Below are positions 1 to 9,917 of a DNA stretch of 64,000 nt, one piece after another. The DNA lies in NCBI RefSeq assembly GCF_016785085.1, contig NZ_JAENHO010000005.1, positions 620,001-684,000 of the forward strand, read 5' to 3'. A model generated the notes under the pieces. It was given only the letters and a program-made list of their open reading frames with translations. It made no database searches and was not told the DNA's origin. Source of the DNA: Paractinoplanes lichenicola. Lineage in GTDB: Bacteria > Actinomycetota > Actinomycetes > Mycobacteriales > Micromonosporaceae. The translations under genes and the position numbers were made by a program. Position 1 is the first letter of the stretch. Every line of letters starts with the position of its first letter.

Positions 1-1
1 G

Positions 2-1092
2 GCGTCTTTCCGCAGCAACGGCGGAGTCCGGGGCTGGTACGGCCGGCAGCCCGCCTGGGTGCAATGGATCGTCATCGCGATCGCCCTGGTGCTGGCGTTC
101 CTGCTGCCGTACGCGGGTGACATCCCGCTGATCGGCCCGCAGATCGTCACCGAGGGCATCGACTGGCCGAGCGCCCTGTTCAACATGTCCTACTACGTGC
201 TGCTGGCACTGGGCCTGAACGTCGTGGTCGGCTACGCGGGTCTGCTCGACCTGGGCTATGTCGGCTTCTTCGCGGTCGGCGCGTACGGCACGGCCCTGCT
301 GACCTCCCCCGACTCGGTCCTCTACGCCGACACGGGCTGGAAGTGGCTGATGGCGGTGCCGGTGGCGCTGGCGCTGACCATGGTGGCCGGCCTCATCCTG
401 GGCTGGCCGACGCTGCGCCTGCGAGGCGACTATCTGGCCATCGTGACGCTGGGCTTCGCCGAGATCATCCGGATCTTCGCGACGAGCACGACGACGCTGC
501 GCGGCGATCGTGGTTTCGCGAGCATCCCGCACCCGCCGGGCACCTGGAACGGGGAACCGATCTTCGGCGTGACCGACGCGGTGCCGTACTTCTGGCTCGG
601 CCTGGTGGTCATCATCCTGGTCATCCTGGGTGTGCGGAACCTCGACCGGAGCCGGGTCGGCCGTTCGTGGCTGGCCATCCGCGAGGACGAGGAAGCCGCC
701 GAGATCATGGGCGTGCGCACGATCAAGTACAAGCTGTGGGCGTTCGCGATCGGCGCGTTCATCGGTGGCCTGGGCGGCGTGCTGTTCGCCGGTGAGCAGG
801 GCTTCATCAACTCGCAGACGTTCGTGCTGCAGTTCTCGATCCTGGTGCTGGCCGGCGTCGTCATGGGTGGCTCCGGCAACATGGCCGGTGCGATCCTGGG
901 TGGTGCGCTGATCTCGTACATCCCGGACCGGCTGCGGGGCATCTCGCTCGGCGACACCGACCTCTACGAATACCGGTTCGCGCTGTTCGGTCTCGTGATC
1001 ATCATCATCATGGTGCTGCGGCCGCAGGGTCTGATCCCCAGCCGCCGCCGCGCGATGGAGCTCAAGGACCGGGAGAAGGAGGTGGCTCCCCA

Positions 1093-1096
<4 letters not shown>
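2..1096 (+). CDS. livM: Branched-chain amino acid ABC transporter permease LivM (5' end outside window)
   Basis: Inner-membrane permease of the LIV/HAAT-type amino acid importer. It has about nine to ten hydrophobic segments, the family signature GYAGLLDLGYVGFFAVGAYG in the first third, and the cytoplasmic coupling loop AIREDEEAAEIMGVRTIKYK in the last third. The frame is open from base 2 with no stop, so the gene probably begins upstream; a GTG at 59 (MQWIVIAI) is the first clear start inside the window. The stop overlaps the ATG of livG in an ATGA, which implies translational coupling. The partner permease LivH and the binding protein would be expected upstream, outside the window. Substrate specificity (Leu/Ile/Val or other) is inferred from family only. 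Confidence 0.93.
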
Positions 1097-1975
<879 letters not shown>

Positions 1976-1986
<11 letters not shown>

Positions 1987-2686
1987 GATCGACAACGTGA
2001 CGCTGGCCTACGGGCGCATCCAGGCCCTGCACGGCATCAGCCTCACCGTCGGGGAGGGCGAGGTCGTGGCGCTGATCGGCGCGAACGGCGCCGGCAAGTC
2101 GACCACGATGCGGGCCATCTCCGGCCTGCGGCCGGTGTCCCAGGGCACGATCAAGTTCGACGGCCAGGACATCACCAAGCTGCGGGCCGACCTGCGGGTG
2201 ATCCGCGGCGTCTCGCAGTCGCCCGAGGGCCGGGGCATCTTCCCGGGCATGACGGTCCGGGAGAACCTGGAGATGGGCGCCTACACGCGGCGCAACCGGA
2301 CCGAGATCAACGAGGATCTGCAGCGTGCCTTCACCCTGTTCCCGCGGCTCAAGGAGCGCGAGAAGCAGACGGGCGGCACGCTCTCCGGCGGTGAGCAGCA
2401 GATGCTGGCGGTCGGCCGGGCCCTGATGAGCCGGCCCAAGCTGCTGCTGCTCGACGAGCCGTCGATGGGTCTGGCGCCGATGCTGATCCAGCAGATCTTC
2501 GACATCATCGTGGAGATCAACCAGCAGGGCACGACCGTACTGCTGGTGGAACAGAACGCTCAGCAGGCCCTCTCACGGGCCCACCGAGCGTACGTTCTGG
2601 AGACCGGGCGGATCGTGAAGGAGGGCACCGGCAGGGAGCTCCTCAACGACCCGGCGGTCAAGGACGCCTACCTGGGCGTCGCTTAA
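1976..2686 (+). CDS. livF: Branched-chain amino acid ABC transporter ATP-binding protein LivF
   Basis: Second ATPase of the LIV importer, 236 aa, the usual LivF length. Visible motifs are Walker A GANGAGKST, signature LSGGEQQML, Walker B LLLLDEPSMGLAP (the LivF-type SMGLAP) and the switch segment VLLVEQNAQQAL. The ATG lies inside the end of livG (11-nt overlap), so the two ATPases are translationally coupled. It ends 29 nt before the start of the next ABC transporter set, which encodes a different class of importer. Confidence 0.95.
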
Positions 2687-2715
2687 AAACGATCTCTTTG
2701 AACTCGGGAGTAAAC

Positions 2716-3621
2716 ATGTTGCGCACCACCCCCGGCCGCCGGGCGATCCTCGGCCTGGCCGCCGCGGCCGCGCTGACGTTGTCGATGGGCGCCTGCGGCT
2801 CGGAGTCGGAGGACTCCGGCTCGAGCGGCGCCCCGGCGCCCAGCGCGTCCGCCGACACCTCGCTCGCCGACAAGGTCCCGGCCGACATCAAGGCCACGGG
2901 CAAGCTCAGCATCGGCACCGACTCGTCGTACGCGCCGAACGAATACCTCGACAGCGACGGCAAGACGGTCATCGGGTTCGACGTCGACCTGTTCAACGCG
3001 GTCGCGCAGAAGCTGAACCTGACCACCGAGTGGACCTCGGCCACGTTCGACAGCATCATCCCGGGCGTGAGCAGCGACAAGTACGCGGTCGGCGTCTCGT
3101 CGTTCACGATCAACGCGGACCGGCTGAAGGAGGTCAACATGGTCTCCTACTTCTCGGCGGGCACCCAGTGGGCCGCCAAGACCGGCGTGACGATCAACCC
3201 GGACGACGTCTGCGGCAAGAAGGTCGCCGTGCAGACCGCGACCGTGCAGGTCGAGGACCTTGAGGCCCGGTCCAAGAAGTGCACCGACGCCGGCAAGGCC
3301 AAGATCACGATCGACCAGTACCAGAAGCAGTCGGACGCCACGAACGCCGTCAACACCGGCAAGGACGAGGCCATGCTGGCCGACTCGCCGATCGTGGCGT
3401 ACGCGGTGAAGCAGACCAACGGCACGCTCGCGCTGGTCGGCGACATCTACGACTCGGCCCCGTACGGCTATGTCGTGGCCAAGGACCAGGAAGCGTTCGC
3501 GAACGTGATCGGCGAGGCCGTGCAGGCGCTGATCGCCGACGGCACCTACAAGACGATCCTCGACAAGTGGGGCGTCACCGCGGGTGCGATCACCACGCCC
3601 GAAGTGAACCCGTCGGTCTGA
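2716..3621 (+). CDS. Polar amino acid (glutamate-type) ABC transporter substrate-binding lipoprotein
   Basis: Extracellular solute-binding protein of family 3, 301 aa. The ATG at 2716 is preferred over the in-frame TTG at 2698 because GGGAG lies 5 nt upstream and the protein then starts directly with a signal peptide: basic MLRTTPGRR, a hydrophobic stretch, and a lipobox ending GAC with Cys27 as the lipid anchor. After a Ser/Ala-rich linker comes the family start KLSIGTDSSYAPNEY followed by IGFDVDLFNAVAQKL. It is followed 8 nt later by a HisM-type permease and then an ATPase, a complete import system resembling actinobacterial GluB-C-D-A. Glutamate is a guess from family resemblance; other polar amino acids are possible. 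Confidence 0.9.
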   Translation: MLRTTPGRRAILGLAAAAALTLSMGACGSESEDSGSSGAPAPSASADTSLADKVPADIKATGKLSIGTDSSYAPNEYLDSDGKTVIGFDVDLFNAVAQKLNLTTEWTSATFDSIIPGVSSDKYAVGVSSFTINADRLKEVNMVSYFSAGTQWAAKTGVTINPDDVCGKKVAVQTATVQVEDLEARSKKCTDAGKAKITIDQYQKQSDATNAVNTGKDEAMLADSPIVAYAVKQTNGTLALVGDIYDSAPYGYVVAKDQEAFANVIGEAVQALIADGTYKTILDKWGVTAGAITTPEVNPSV

Positions 3622-3629
3622 CCCGCTAG

Positions 3630-4631
3630 ATGAGCGAGCAGTCCACCACCGAACGGGCACGGCCTGAAGCGATCAAGGCCGTGCCCGTGCGGCACCCCCT
3701 GCGCTGGGTGTCGATCGCGGTCATCGCGGTGCTCTTCGCGATGTTCGTGCACCTGCTGCTGACCAACGACAACTTCCGCTGGTCGTACATCTTCGTCAGC
3801 TACGAAGAGGGCAAGCGCGGGGTCATGTTCACCGGCCCCGTTCTCGAGGGCCTGCGCGGCACCCTGCTGCTGACCGTCACCTCGATGGCGATCGGCATCG
3901 GGCTCGGCACCGTCCTCGCCGTCATGCGGCTGTCACCGAACCGGATCCTGTCGTCGGTGGCCTTCGTCTACACCTGGTTCTTCCGGGCGGTGCCCCGGCT
4001 GATCCTGGCCATCCTCTTCGGCAACCTGAACATCCTGTGGAGCCGGATCGGCTTCGGCCTGCCGTTCGACGAGCAGATCGGCAAGTTGTTCGGCATCGAC
4101 GACTTCAACGGCCAGTTCTACAGCATCCGGGCCGTCGACCTGCTTGCCGGTTTTGTGGCCGGCATGCTGGCCCTGGGCCTGTCCGAGGCCGCCTACATGG
4201 CCGAGATCGTGCGGGCCGGCCTGCAGTCGGTCGACACCGGGCAGAGCGAGGCCGCGGTCGCGCTGGGCATGAGCCGCTTCCAGGTGCTCCGCCGGATCGT
4301 GCTGCCGCAGGCCATGCGGGTGATCGTGCCGCCCACCGGCAACGAGACGATCGCCATGGTCAAGGACACCTCGCTGGTGGCCTTCGTGCCGGTCGCGGGC
4401 GAGCTGTGGTTCCAGCTCAACAACATCTCGGCCCGCACCTTCGTGGTCTTCCCCGTGCTGGTCGCGGCCGTGATCTGGTATCTGATCATCTGCACCGTGC
4501 TGATGATCGGGCAGTATTTCATCGAGCGGCACTACGGCCGGGGCTACGGCGCGAGCGCCCGGGCCAAGCAGCGGCTGCGCAACATCGAGGTCGAGCAGGG
4601 CGGCAAGATCACCACCGGGGAGGCATCATGA
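3630..4631 (+). CDS. Polar amino acid ABC transporter permease
   Basis: Membrane permease of the HisM/GlnP family, 333 aa. There is one N-terminal hydrophobic segment near residues 29-47, a periplasmic region, and a core of about four to five more. The EAA coupling loop is seen as EAAVALGMSRFQVLRRIVLPQA, with the usual RVIVPPTGNE after it. The family motif Y-x-x-E-I-V-R-A-G-L-Q-S-V is present as YMAEIVRAGLQSV. There is only one permease gene, so it would act as a homodimer or pair with a subunit encoded elsewhere. The stop overlaps the next ATG (ATGA). Confidence 0.93.
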   Translation: MSEQSTTERARPEAIKAVPVRHPLRWVSIAVIAVLFAMFVHLLLTNDNFRWSYIFVSYEEGKRGVMFTGPVLEGLRGTLLLTVTSMAIGIGLGTVLAVMRLSPNRILSSVAFVYTWFFRAVPRLILAILFGNLNILWSRIGFGLPFDEQIGKLFGIDDFNGQFYSIRAVDLLAGFVAGMLALGLSEAAYMAEIVRAGLQSVDTGQSEAAVALGMSRFQVLRRIVLPQAMRVIVPPTGNETIAMVKDTSLVAFVPVAGELWFQLNNISARTFVVFPVLVAAVIWYLIICTVLMIGQYFIERHYGRGYGASARAKQRLRNIEVEQGGKITTGEAS

Positions 4632-5401
4632 CCGACTCGACGGCCGAGATGGTGCGGGCCGACAACGTGCACAAGTCGTTCGGCTCGCTCGAGGTGCTCA
4701 AGGGCATCGACCTGGTCGTCAAGCCGGGCGAGGTGTGCTGCGTGCTGGGGCCCTCGGGCTCCGGCAAGTCGACCTTCCTGCGCTGCATCAACCACCTCGA
4801 AAAGATCAACGCCGGGCGGATCCTCGTCGACGGCGACCTGGTCGGCTATCGCGAGCGCGGCGGCAAGCTGCACGAGCTGGGCGAGAAGGACGTGGCCAAG
4901 CAGCGCCGGTCGATCGGCATGGTCTTCCAGCGGTTCAACCTCTTCCCGCACATGACGGTGCTCGACAACGTCATGGAGGCGCCCTGCCGGGTCAAGCGGG
5001 AGAGCAAGGCCGAGGTCCGCGAGCGCGCGACCGCCCTGCTCGAACGGGTCGGGCTGAGCAGCAAGATCGGCAACTACCCCGGGCAGCTCTCCGGCGGCCA
5101 GCAGCAACGGGTCGCCATCGCCCGGGCCCTGGCCATGCGGCCCAAGCTGATGCTCTTCGACGAGCCGACCAGCGCGCTCGACCCCGAGCTGGTGGGCGAG
5201 GTGCTCGACACGATGAAGGACCTGGCCGCCGAGGGCATGACGATGATCGTCGTGACCCACGAGATCGGCTTCGCCCGCGAGGTGGGCGACAGCCTGATCT
5301 TCATGGACGGGGGCGTGGTGGTTGAGCAGGGTGCGCCCCGCGAGGTCATCGCCAACCCGCAGCATGAGCGAACCAGGGCATTCCTCAGCAAGGTGCTCTA
5401 A
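4628..5401 (+). CDS. Polar amino acid ABC transporter ATP-binding protein (GlnQ/GluA type)
   Basis: Cytoplasmic ATPase of the polar amino acid importer, 257 aa. Walker A is GPSGSGKST, the Q-loop is in GMVFQRFNLFPHMTVLDNV, the signature is LSGGQQQRVAIARAL, Walker B is LMLFDEPTSALDPE and the switch is VVTHEIGFA. These are the standard signatures of the GlnQ/HisP group. It carries a small insertion (about 18 residues, with RERGGKLHE) between Walker A and the Q-loop, seen also in the AapP/BztD subgroup. Last gene of the three-gene operon; the next 53 nt carry the polA promoter. Confidence 0.94.
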   Translation: MTDSTAEMVRADNVHKSFGSLEVLKGIDLVVKPGEVCCVLGPSGSGKSTFLRCINHLEKINAGRILVDGDLVGYRERGGKLHELGEKDVAKQRRSIGMVFQRFNLFPHMTVLDNVMEAPCRVKRESKAEVRERATALLERVGLSSKIGNYPGQLSGGQQQRVAIARALAMRPKLMLFDEPTSALDPELVGEVLDTMKDLAAEGMTMIVVTHEIGFAREVGDSLIFMDGGVVVEQGAPREVIANPQHERTRAFLSKVL

Positions 5402-5423
5402 GCAGGCGGGGCGGTCCGGCTTA

Positions 5424-5446
5424 TTGTCGGACCCCCCGACTAGAGT
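5424..5446 (+). promoter_or_regulatory. PafBC/RecA-NDp-type DNA-damage promoter of polA
   Basis: TTGTCGGAC at 5424-5432, eight bases, then TAGAGT at 5441-5446. This fits the mycobacterial LexA-independent damage promoter consensus TTGTCRGTG-N8-TAnnnT. The polA GTG starts 8 nt after the -10, so transcription probably begins at or next to the start codon and the mRNA is leaderless. The same arrangement recurs at uvrB and uvrC and, with a leader, at uvrA. The sequence match is direct; regulation by PafBC is inference from mycobacteria. Confidence 0.72.
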
Positions 5447-5454
5447 TCTCGAAC

Positions 5455-8154
5455 GTGAGCGACGACGCCCAGACCCCCCGTTTGCTGCTGCTCGACGGCC
5501 ACTCCCTGGCCTACCGCGCGTTCCACGCGCTGCCCAAGGAGAACTTCAGCACGCAGACCGGTCAGCACACGAATGCCGTGTTCGGCTTCACCTCGATGCT
5601 GATCAACATGCTGCGCGACGAGAAGCCCACGCACATCGTGGTCGCGTTCGACGTCTCCCGCGTCTCCTTCCGCACGGAGATCTACCCGGAGTACAAGGCC
5701 GGCCGCTCGGCGACGCCGCCCGAGTTCCAGGGCCAGGTCAGCCTGGTCAAGGAGATCCTCGACGCGCTGCGCATCCCCTACGTGGAGAAGCCCGGCTTCG
5801 AGGCCGACGACGTCATCGCCACCCTGGCCACCCAGGGCCGCGCGGCAGGCATGGAGGTGCTCATCTCCTCCGGCGACCGCGACGCCCTGCAACTGGTCGA
5901 CGAGCACACCACCGTGCTCTATCCGAGCCGCGGCGTCTCCGAGGTCTGGCGGATGAACCCGGCCCTGGTCGAGGAGAAGCAGCTCGTCCCGCCCCACCTC
6001 TATCGCGACAAGGCGGCCCTGGTCGGCGAGACCAGCGACAACCTGATCGGCGTTCCAGGCGTCGGCCCCAAGACGGCGGCCAAGTGGATCACCGAGTTCG
6101 GCGGCCTCGACGGCGTCGTCGCCAACGCCGACAAGATCAAGGGCAAGGCCGGCGACAACCTGCGGGCCCACCTGGCCGGGGTGATGCAGAACTACCGCCT
6201 CAATGCCCTGCGCACCGACCTCGAGCTCGAGATCCGCCCCGAGGACGTGCGCTGGCAGGGCTGGGATCGCGAGGCCGTCCACCAGGTGTTCGACGCGCTC
6301 GAGTTCCGGGTGCTGCGCGAGCGGCTCTATTCGTATCTCGACGCCGTCGAGCCCGAGGCCGAGTCCGGCTTCGACCTCGAGGGCCAGATCCTGGCGGCCG
6401 GGCAGGTCGCCGGCTGGCTCACCCAGCACGCCGCCGCGGCCCCGGTCGGCATCGCCGTCACCGGCACGTTCGGCCGGGGCACGGGCGCGCTCACCGGCGT
6501 CGCCGTGGCCACCGGCGACGGGCCGGCCGCGTGGTTCGACCCGGCCGCGCTCGACGAGGCCGACGGGCGCGCGGTCGCCGAGTGGCTGGCCGACCCCGCG
6601 CGGCCCAAGGTGCTGCACGACGCCAAGCCGGCCACCCTGGCGATCCGCGCCCACGGGTGGACCCTGGCCGGTGTCCGCGTCGACACCGCCCTGGCGGCCT
6701 ATCTGGCCAAGCCCGACCAGCGGGCCTACGACCTGACCGACCTCGCCCTGCGCTACCTCAAGCGCGAGCTGCGCGTCGAGGAGCCCGAGACCGGCCAGCT
6801 CGACCTGCTCTCCGGCCTCGGCGGCGAGACCGACGGCGCCGCCGAGCAGAACGTGATGCTGCGCGCCCGGGCCACGCTCGACCTGGCCGACGTGCTCACC
6901 GAGGAGCTGTCGCGCGACGGCGGCGAGTCGCAGCAGCTGCTGATGGAGGTGGAGCAGCCGCTCTCCGAGGTGCTGGGCGAGATGGAGCACCTGGGCATCG
7001 CGGCCGACACGCATTACCTCTCCGAGCTCGAGGCGCACTTCGCGGCCGAGGTCAAATCGGCCCAGCAGGCGGCGCACGAGGTGGTCGGCCGCGAGTTCAA
7101 CCTGGGCTCGCCCAAGCAGCTGCAGCAGATCCTGTTCGACGAGCGCGGCCTGCCCAAGACCAAAAAGATCAAGTCGGGTTACACGACCGACGCCGACGCG
7201 CTGCAGAGCCTGTTCGCCCAGACGGGTGACCCGGTCCTCGAGCATCTGCTGCGCCACCGCGACGTGGCCAAGCTCAAGTCGACCGTCGACGGCCTGCTCA
7301 AGTCGGTCTCCGACGACGGGCGCATCCACACCACGTTCAACCAGACCGTCGCCGCCACCGGCCGGCTCTCGTCGACCGACCCCAACCTGCAAAACATCCC
7401 CATCCGTACGGAGGAGGGCCGCCGGATCCGGCGCGCGTTCGTCGTCGGTGAGGGCTTCGAGCAGCTGCTGACGGCCGACTACAGCCAGATCGAGATGCGC
7501 ATCATGGCGCACCTCTCCGGCGACGAGGCGCTCATCGCGGCGTTCAACTCGGCGTTCGACTTCCACGCGGCCACCGCCTCGTCGGTCTTCCACGTGCCGG
7601 TCGAGGAGGTCGTGCCCGACCAGCGCCGCAAGATCAAGGCGATGAACTACGGCCTGGCCTACGGGTTGAGCGCGTTCGGCCTGTCCAACCAGCTCACCAT
7701 CCCCACCGAAGAGGCCCGGGGCCTGATGGACGAATACTTCGAGCGCTTCGGCGGCGTCCGCGACTACCTGCAGGCCGTCGTCCGCCGGGCCGTGCAGGAC
7801 GGATACACGGCCACCATCCTGGGCCGCCGGCGCTACCTGCCCGACCTGTCGAGCGACAACCGCCAGCGCCGCGAGATGGCCGAGCGCATGGCCCTCAACG
7901 CCCCGATCCAGGGCTCCGCGGCCGACATCATCAAGATCGCGATGCTGCGGGTCGACAAGGCCATCAAGGAGACCGGCCTCAAGTCCCGCATGCTCCTGCA
8001 GGTCCACGACGAGCTGGTCTTCGACGTGGCGCCGGGGGAGCGGGAGCCCCTGGAGGAGTTGGTCCGCCGCGAGATGGGCGGCGCCTATCCGCTGTCCGTG
8101 CCCCTCGAAGTCTCGGTCGGCCACGGCCAGGACTGGAACGGCGCCGACCACTGA
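5455..8154 (+). CDS. polA: DNA polymerase I
   Basis: Gap-filling polymerase of replication and excision repair, 899 aa. The N-terminal 5'-3' exonuclease domain shows LLLDGHSLAYRAFHAL, GDRDALQLV and GVPGVGPKTAAKW. The middle domain aligns in position with the 3'-5' exonuclease but its metal-binding D-x-E is replaced (GIAVTG), so proofreading is probably absent. The polymerase domain has motif A DYSQIEMRIMAHLSGD, O-helix RRKIKAMNYGLAYG and motif C LQVHDELVFDV. The residue equivalent to E. coli Phe762 is Tyr (MNYGLAYG), a known actinobacterial feature. The GTG at 5455 is supported by the promoter placing transcription there. A hairpin follows the stop. Confidence 0.98.
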   Translation: MSDDAQTPRLLLLDGHSLAYRAFHALPKENFSTQTGQHTNAVFGFTSMLINMLRDEKPTHIVVAFDVSRVSFRTEIYPEYKAGRSATPPEFQGQVSLVKEILDALRIPYVEKPGFEADDVIATLATQGRAAGMEVLISSGDRDALQLVDEHTTVLYPSRGVSEVWRMNPALVEEKQLVPPHLYRDKAALVGETSDNLIGVPGVGPKTAAKWITEFGGLDGVVANADKIKGKAGDNLRAHLAGVMQNYRLNALRTDLELEIRPEDVRWQGWDREAVHQVFDALEFRVLRERLYSYLDAVEPEAESGFDLEGQILAAGQVAGWLTQHAAAAPVGIAVTGTFGRGTGALTGVAVATGDGPAAWFDPAALDEADGRAVAEWLADPARPKVLHDAKPATLAIRAHGWTLAGVRVDTALAAYLAKPDQRAYDLTDLALRYLKRELRVEEPETGQLDLLSGLGGETDGAAEQNVMLRARATLDLADVLTEELSRDGGESQQLLMEVEQPLSEVLGEMEHLGIAADTHYLSELEAHFAAEVKSAQQAAHEVVGREFNLGSPKQLQQILFDERGLPKTKKIKSGYTTDADALQSLFAQTGDPVLEHLLRHRDVAKLKSTVDGLLKSVSDDGRIHTTFNQTVAATGRLSSTDPNLQNIPIRTEEGRRIRRAFVVGEGFEQLLTADYSQIEMRIMAHLSGDEALIAAFNSAFDFHAATASSVFHVPVEEVVPDQRRKIKAMNYGLAYGLSAFGLSNQLTIPTEEARGLMDEYFERFGGVRDYLQAVVRRAVQDGYTATILGRRRYLPDLSSDNRQRREMAERMALNAPIQGSAADIIKIAMLRVDKAIKETGLKSRMLLQVHDELVFDVAPGEREPLEELVRREMGGAYPLSVPLEVSVGHGQDWNGADH

Positions 8155-8162
8155 CGCATTGA

Positions 8163-8189
8163 GGGCCGCCCGCAATGCCCGGGCGGCCC
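8163..8189 (+). terminator. Hairpin after polA
   Basis: GGGCCGCCCG (8163-8172) and CGGGCGGCCC (8180-8189) form a perfect 10-bp stem with a 7-nt loop, 8 nt after the polA stop. There is no clear T-run after it. It lies between polA and a convergent gene and probably ends polA transcription. Confidence 0.6.
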
Positions 8190-8335
8190 ACCTGCGTCCT
8201 CGGCTGGGCGACCCCGACTCACGCTCTCGACCGGCCCAACCCCACTCACGCTTTTGGCCGAGCCGGCTCATCCCCCGTCTTGGCCGGCCCATTCACCGTG
8301 TACCGGGCGGGGGCTTGCTTCGGGTCGCGTGTTGC

Positions 8336-8782
8336 CTACGTGCGGGAGCGGCGGTCGGCCACTGCTCCGAAGGCGGCGCCTGCGACGAGGGCCGCGGCGG
8401 ACAACGCGGCGAACCAGTGCCAGAAGCCGTCGCCGGGCAGGGCGATGAGGGCGAGCACGGCGACCAGCGCGCCCGACGGCAGGGCCGCGGTCAGGGGGAT
8501 CGGGGACGCGGCGGGGTGGCGGGCGACGGCGATCGCCAGCGGGATGGCCAGCAGCAAATAGGGGAGCGGGAAACTGGCCGGCAGCTCGCGATCGGTGAGC
8601 GTGGCCCGGATCACCGCGACCACGGCGCCGACGGCCACGGCGGCGACGGTTTGCACGATCATGAACAGTGCGCCCGGTCGTGCCGGCACGGCCCCGGGAG
8701 TGTCCGGCTCGCCGAAGCCGAGCCACATCGTCGCCACCTGCGCGAATTCCTTGATGCCCTGCCGCGTGCCGTTCTCCCCCAT
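8336..8782 (-). CDS. Hypothetical small integral membrane protein
   Basis: 148 aa with a short charged N-terminus (GENGTRQGIKEFAQVATMWLGFGEPDTPG) and then four hydrophobic segments, around residues 40-60, 72-86, 98-115 and 120-140, separated by short loops. It ends in an Arg-rich tail (ADRRSRT). I do not recognise a named family; the segment pattern resembles small actinobacterial membrane proteins of unknown function. It is convergent with polA and divergent from the ArsR-like gene. GC3 usage is like that of neighbouring genes, so it is likely real. Confidence 0.7.
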   Translation of the reverse strand: MGENGTRQGIKEFAQVATMWLGFGEPDTPGAVPARPGALFMIVQTVAAVAVGAVVAVIRATLTDRELPASFPLPYLLLAIPLAIAVARHPAASPIPLTAALPSGALVAVLALIALPGDGFWHWFAALSAAALVAGAAFGAVADRRSRT

Positions 8783-8954
8783 GCGGCTCAGTCTAAAGGG
8801 GAGCCCTTCCGGCGGATCGCGGCCGGAGCGGCTTCTGGCGTACGCTCGGCGCGGTCGTGTTCGCCACGGCCGTCAGGGGATGCGCACCGTGACCGGGCTG
8901 GATCGGGCCGTGGTTGCGGGGCTTTGCAAGGGTGTGGCCATGGGGAGCCAAGCT

Positions 8955-9290
8955 ATGGGGATTTCCGGCAGCGGAAACGGGTCGCTCACCCGTGAACCGC
9001 TCGACTCGGCTCAGGCCGACGCGTTCGCGCCGATGTTCAAGGCCCTGGGCGACCCGGTTCGCCTGCGGCTGCTGTCGATGATCGCCTCGGCCCGGGGCGG
9101 CGAGGTCTGCGTCTGCGACCTGACCGGCGAGTTCCATCTGACCGGCCCGACGATCTCGCATCATCTCAAGGTGCTGCGCGAGGCCGGCCTGGTCGACAGC
9201 GACCGACGCGGAACGTGGGTCTATTACCGCATGATCCCGGCCGCCCTGGCCGTGATGGGCACCCTGCTCGAGACCGGCATCCCCGTCTGA
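8955..9290 (+). CDS. ArsR/SmtB-family metalloregulator
   Basis: Dimeric winged-helix repressor, 111 aa from the ATG at 8955, chosen because GGAG at 8943-8946 sits 8 nt upstream and the product then has normal ArsR length; in-frame ATGs at 8940 and 8880 are alternatives. Core: FKALGDPVRLRLLSMI, recognition helix TGPTISHHLKVLREAGLV, and wing DRRGTWVYYRM. The segment EVCVCDL (Cys52, Cys54) matches the As(III)/metal-binding ELCVCDL of ArsR. No arsenate reductase or efflux gene is adjacent, so the regulated genes are elsewhere or unknown. Confidence 0.88.
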   Translation: MGISGSGNGSLTREPLDSAQADAFAPMFKALGDPVRLRLLSMIASARGGEVCVCDLTGEFHLTGPTISHHLKVLREAGLVDSDRRGTWVYYRMIPAALAVMGTLLETGIPV

Positions 9291-9293
9291 GCC

Positions 9294-9623
9294 CTACTTC
9301 TTGAGCGGGTCGTGGCCCCAGTTCATCAGGGAGTAGCGCCACTTCGTGTCCTCGACGTCGCCCTGGGGGCGCTGCGCGAGGTGCCGGTGCACATAGCCGA
9401 CGACCTTGCGCATGTGTGCCTCGTCGGCGTCGGTGAGGTCGGCCTTCTTGGTGCCCAAAATCTTGACGATCTTGCGGCCCGAGTCGTGGCCGACCGATTC
9501 GCCGCCCGCCGACGACTTCTGGCCCACGTCCTTGGCCTCGTCGGTCTCGAGCCACTTCTTCAGCTCGCCCGCCGTCATGTTCACGGCGTCCTTGAACTCG
9601 GCGTACGTGTCCTGCTCAGCCAT
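9294..9623 (-). CDS. DUF3140 family protein
   Basis: Small, charged, soluble protein of 109 aa. It starts with an acidic helix-like segment (YAEFKDAVNMTAGELKKWLETDEA), continues with SVGHDSGRKIVKILGTKKADLTDADEAHMRKVVGYVHRHL, and ends KWRYSLMNWGHDPLKK. This composition matches DUF3140 proteins, whose function is not known. Its start overlaps the end of the DUF2945 gene by 8 nt on the same strand, so the pair is co-translated. DUF3140/DUF2945 neighbours are a recurring pair in actinobacteria, as recalled from general knowledge. Confidence 0.82.
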   Translation of the reverse strand: MAEQDTYAEFKDAVNMTAGELKKWLETDEAKDVGQKSSAGGESVGHDSGRKIVKILGTKKADLTDADEAHMRKVVGYVHRHLAQRPQGDVEDTKWRYSLMNWGHDPLKK

Positions 9624-9837
9624 TCTTCTTCAGCGCCTCGGGCTTGTGAACCGCCTCGCGCCCGGTCTTGTCGCTCTTGACCTTGTATTGCGGCTCGTCC
9701 GGGGAGGCGTCGACCGTGCGGCCCGCCGTCTCGGTGCGCTTGGTGATCTTCTGCTCGACCTCGCCGTGGACGTTCTGCCCGTGGCTCTTCCAGGTCACGT
9801 CGTCGCCCTTTTTGAGGCTTTTCTTCGCGTCAGCCAT
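9616..9837 (-). CDS. DUF2945 / hypervirulence-associated TUDOR-like protein
   Basis: A 73-aa basic protein. The start at 9837 (MADAKKSLKKGDDV) is chosen over the much longer open frame upstream because the conserved domain begins there (KGDDVTWKSHGQNVHGEVEQ) and the longer frame is just antisense to the methyltransferase. The fold is a small beta-barrel (DUF2945/HVA1, TUDOR-like), with the usual closing segment YKVKSDKTGREAVHKPEALKK. Function is unknown, though such proteins are often linked to stress. It is the first gene of the two-gene unit with DUF3140. Confidence 0.82.
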   Translation of the reverse strand: MADAKKSLKKGDDVTWKSHGQNVHGEVEQKITKRTETAGRTVDASPDEPQYKVKSDKTGREAVHKPEALKKNG

Positions 9838-9917
9838 GACAGCCGGATACCCGGGAGCCGACGGCGGAAACGGCCGGTCGGGGTCGGTCACGGGCGGGTG
9901 ACCTGCAGAAGGAGCGG

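Noticed and set aside
5440..8292. 950-codon open frame antisense to polA
   Set aside because: Shadow frame; no start signal and a composition typical of reversed coding sequence.
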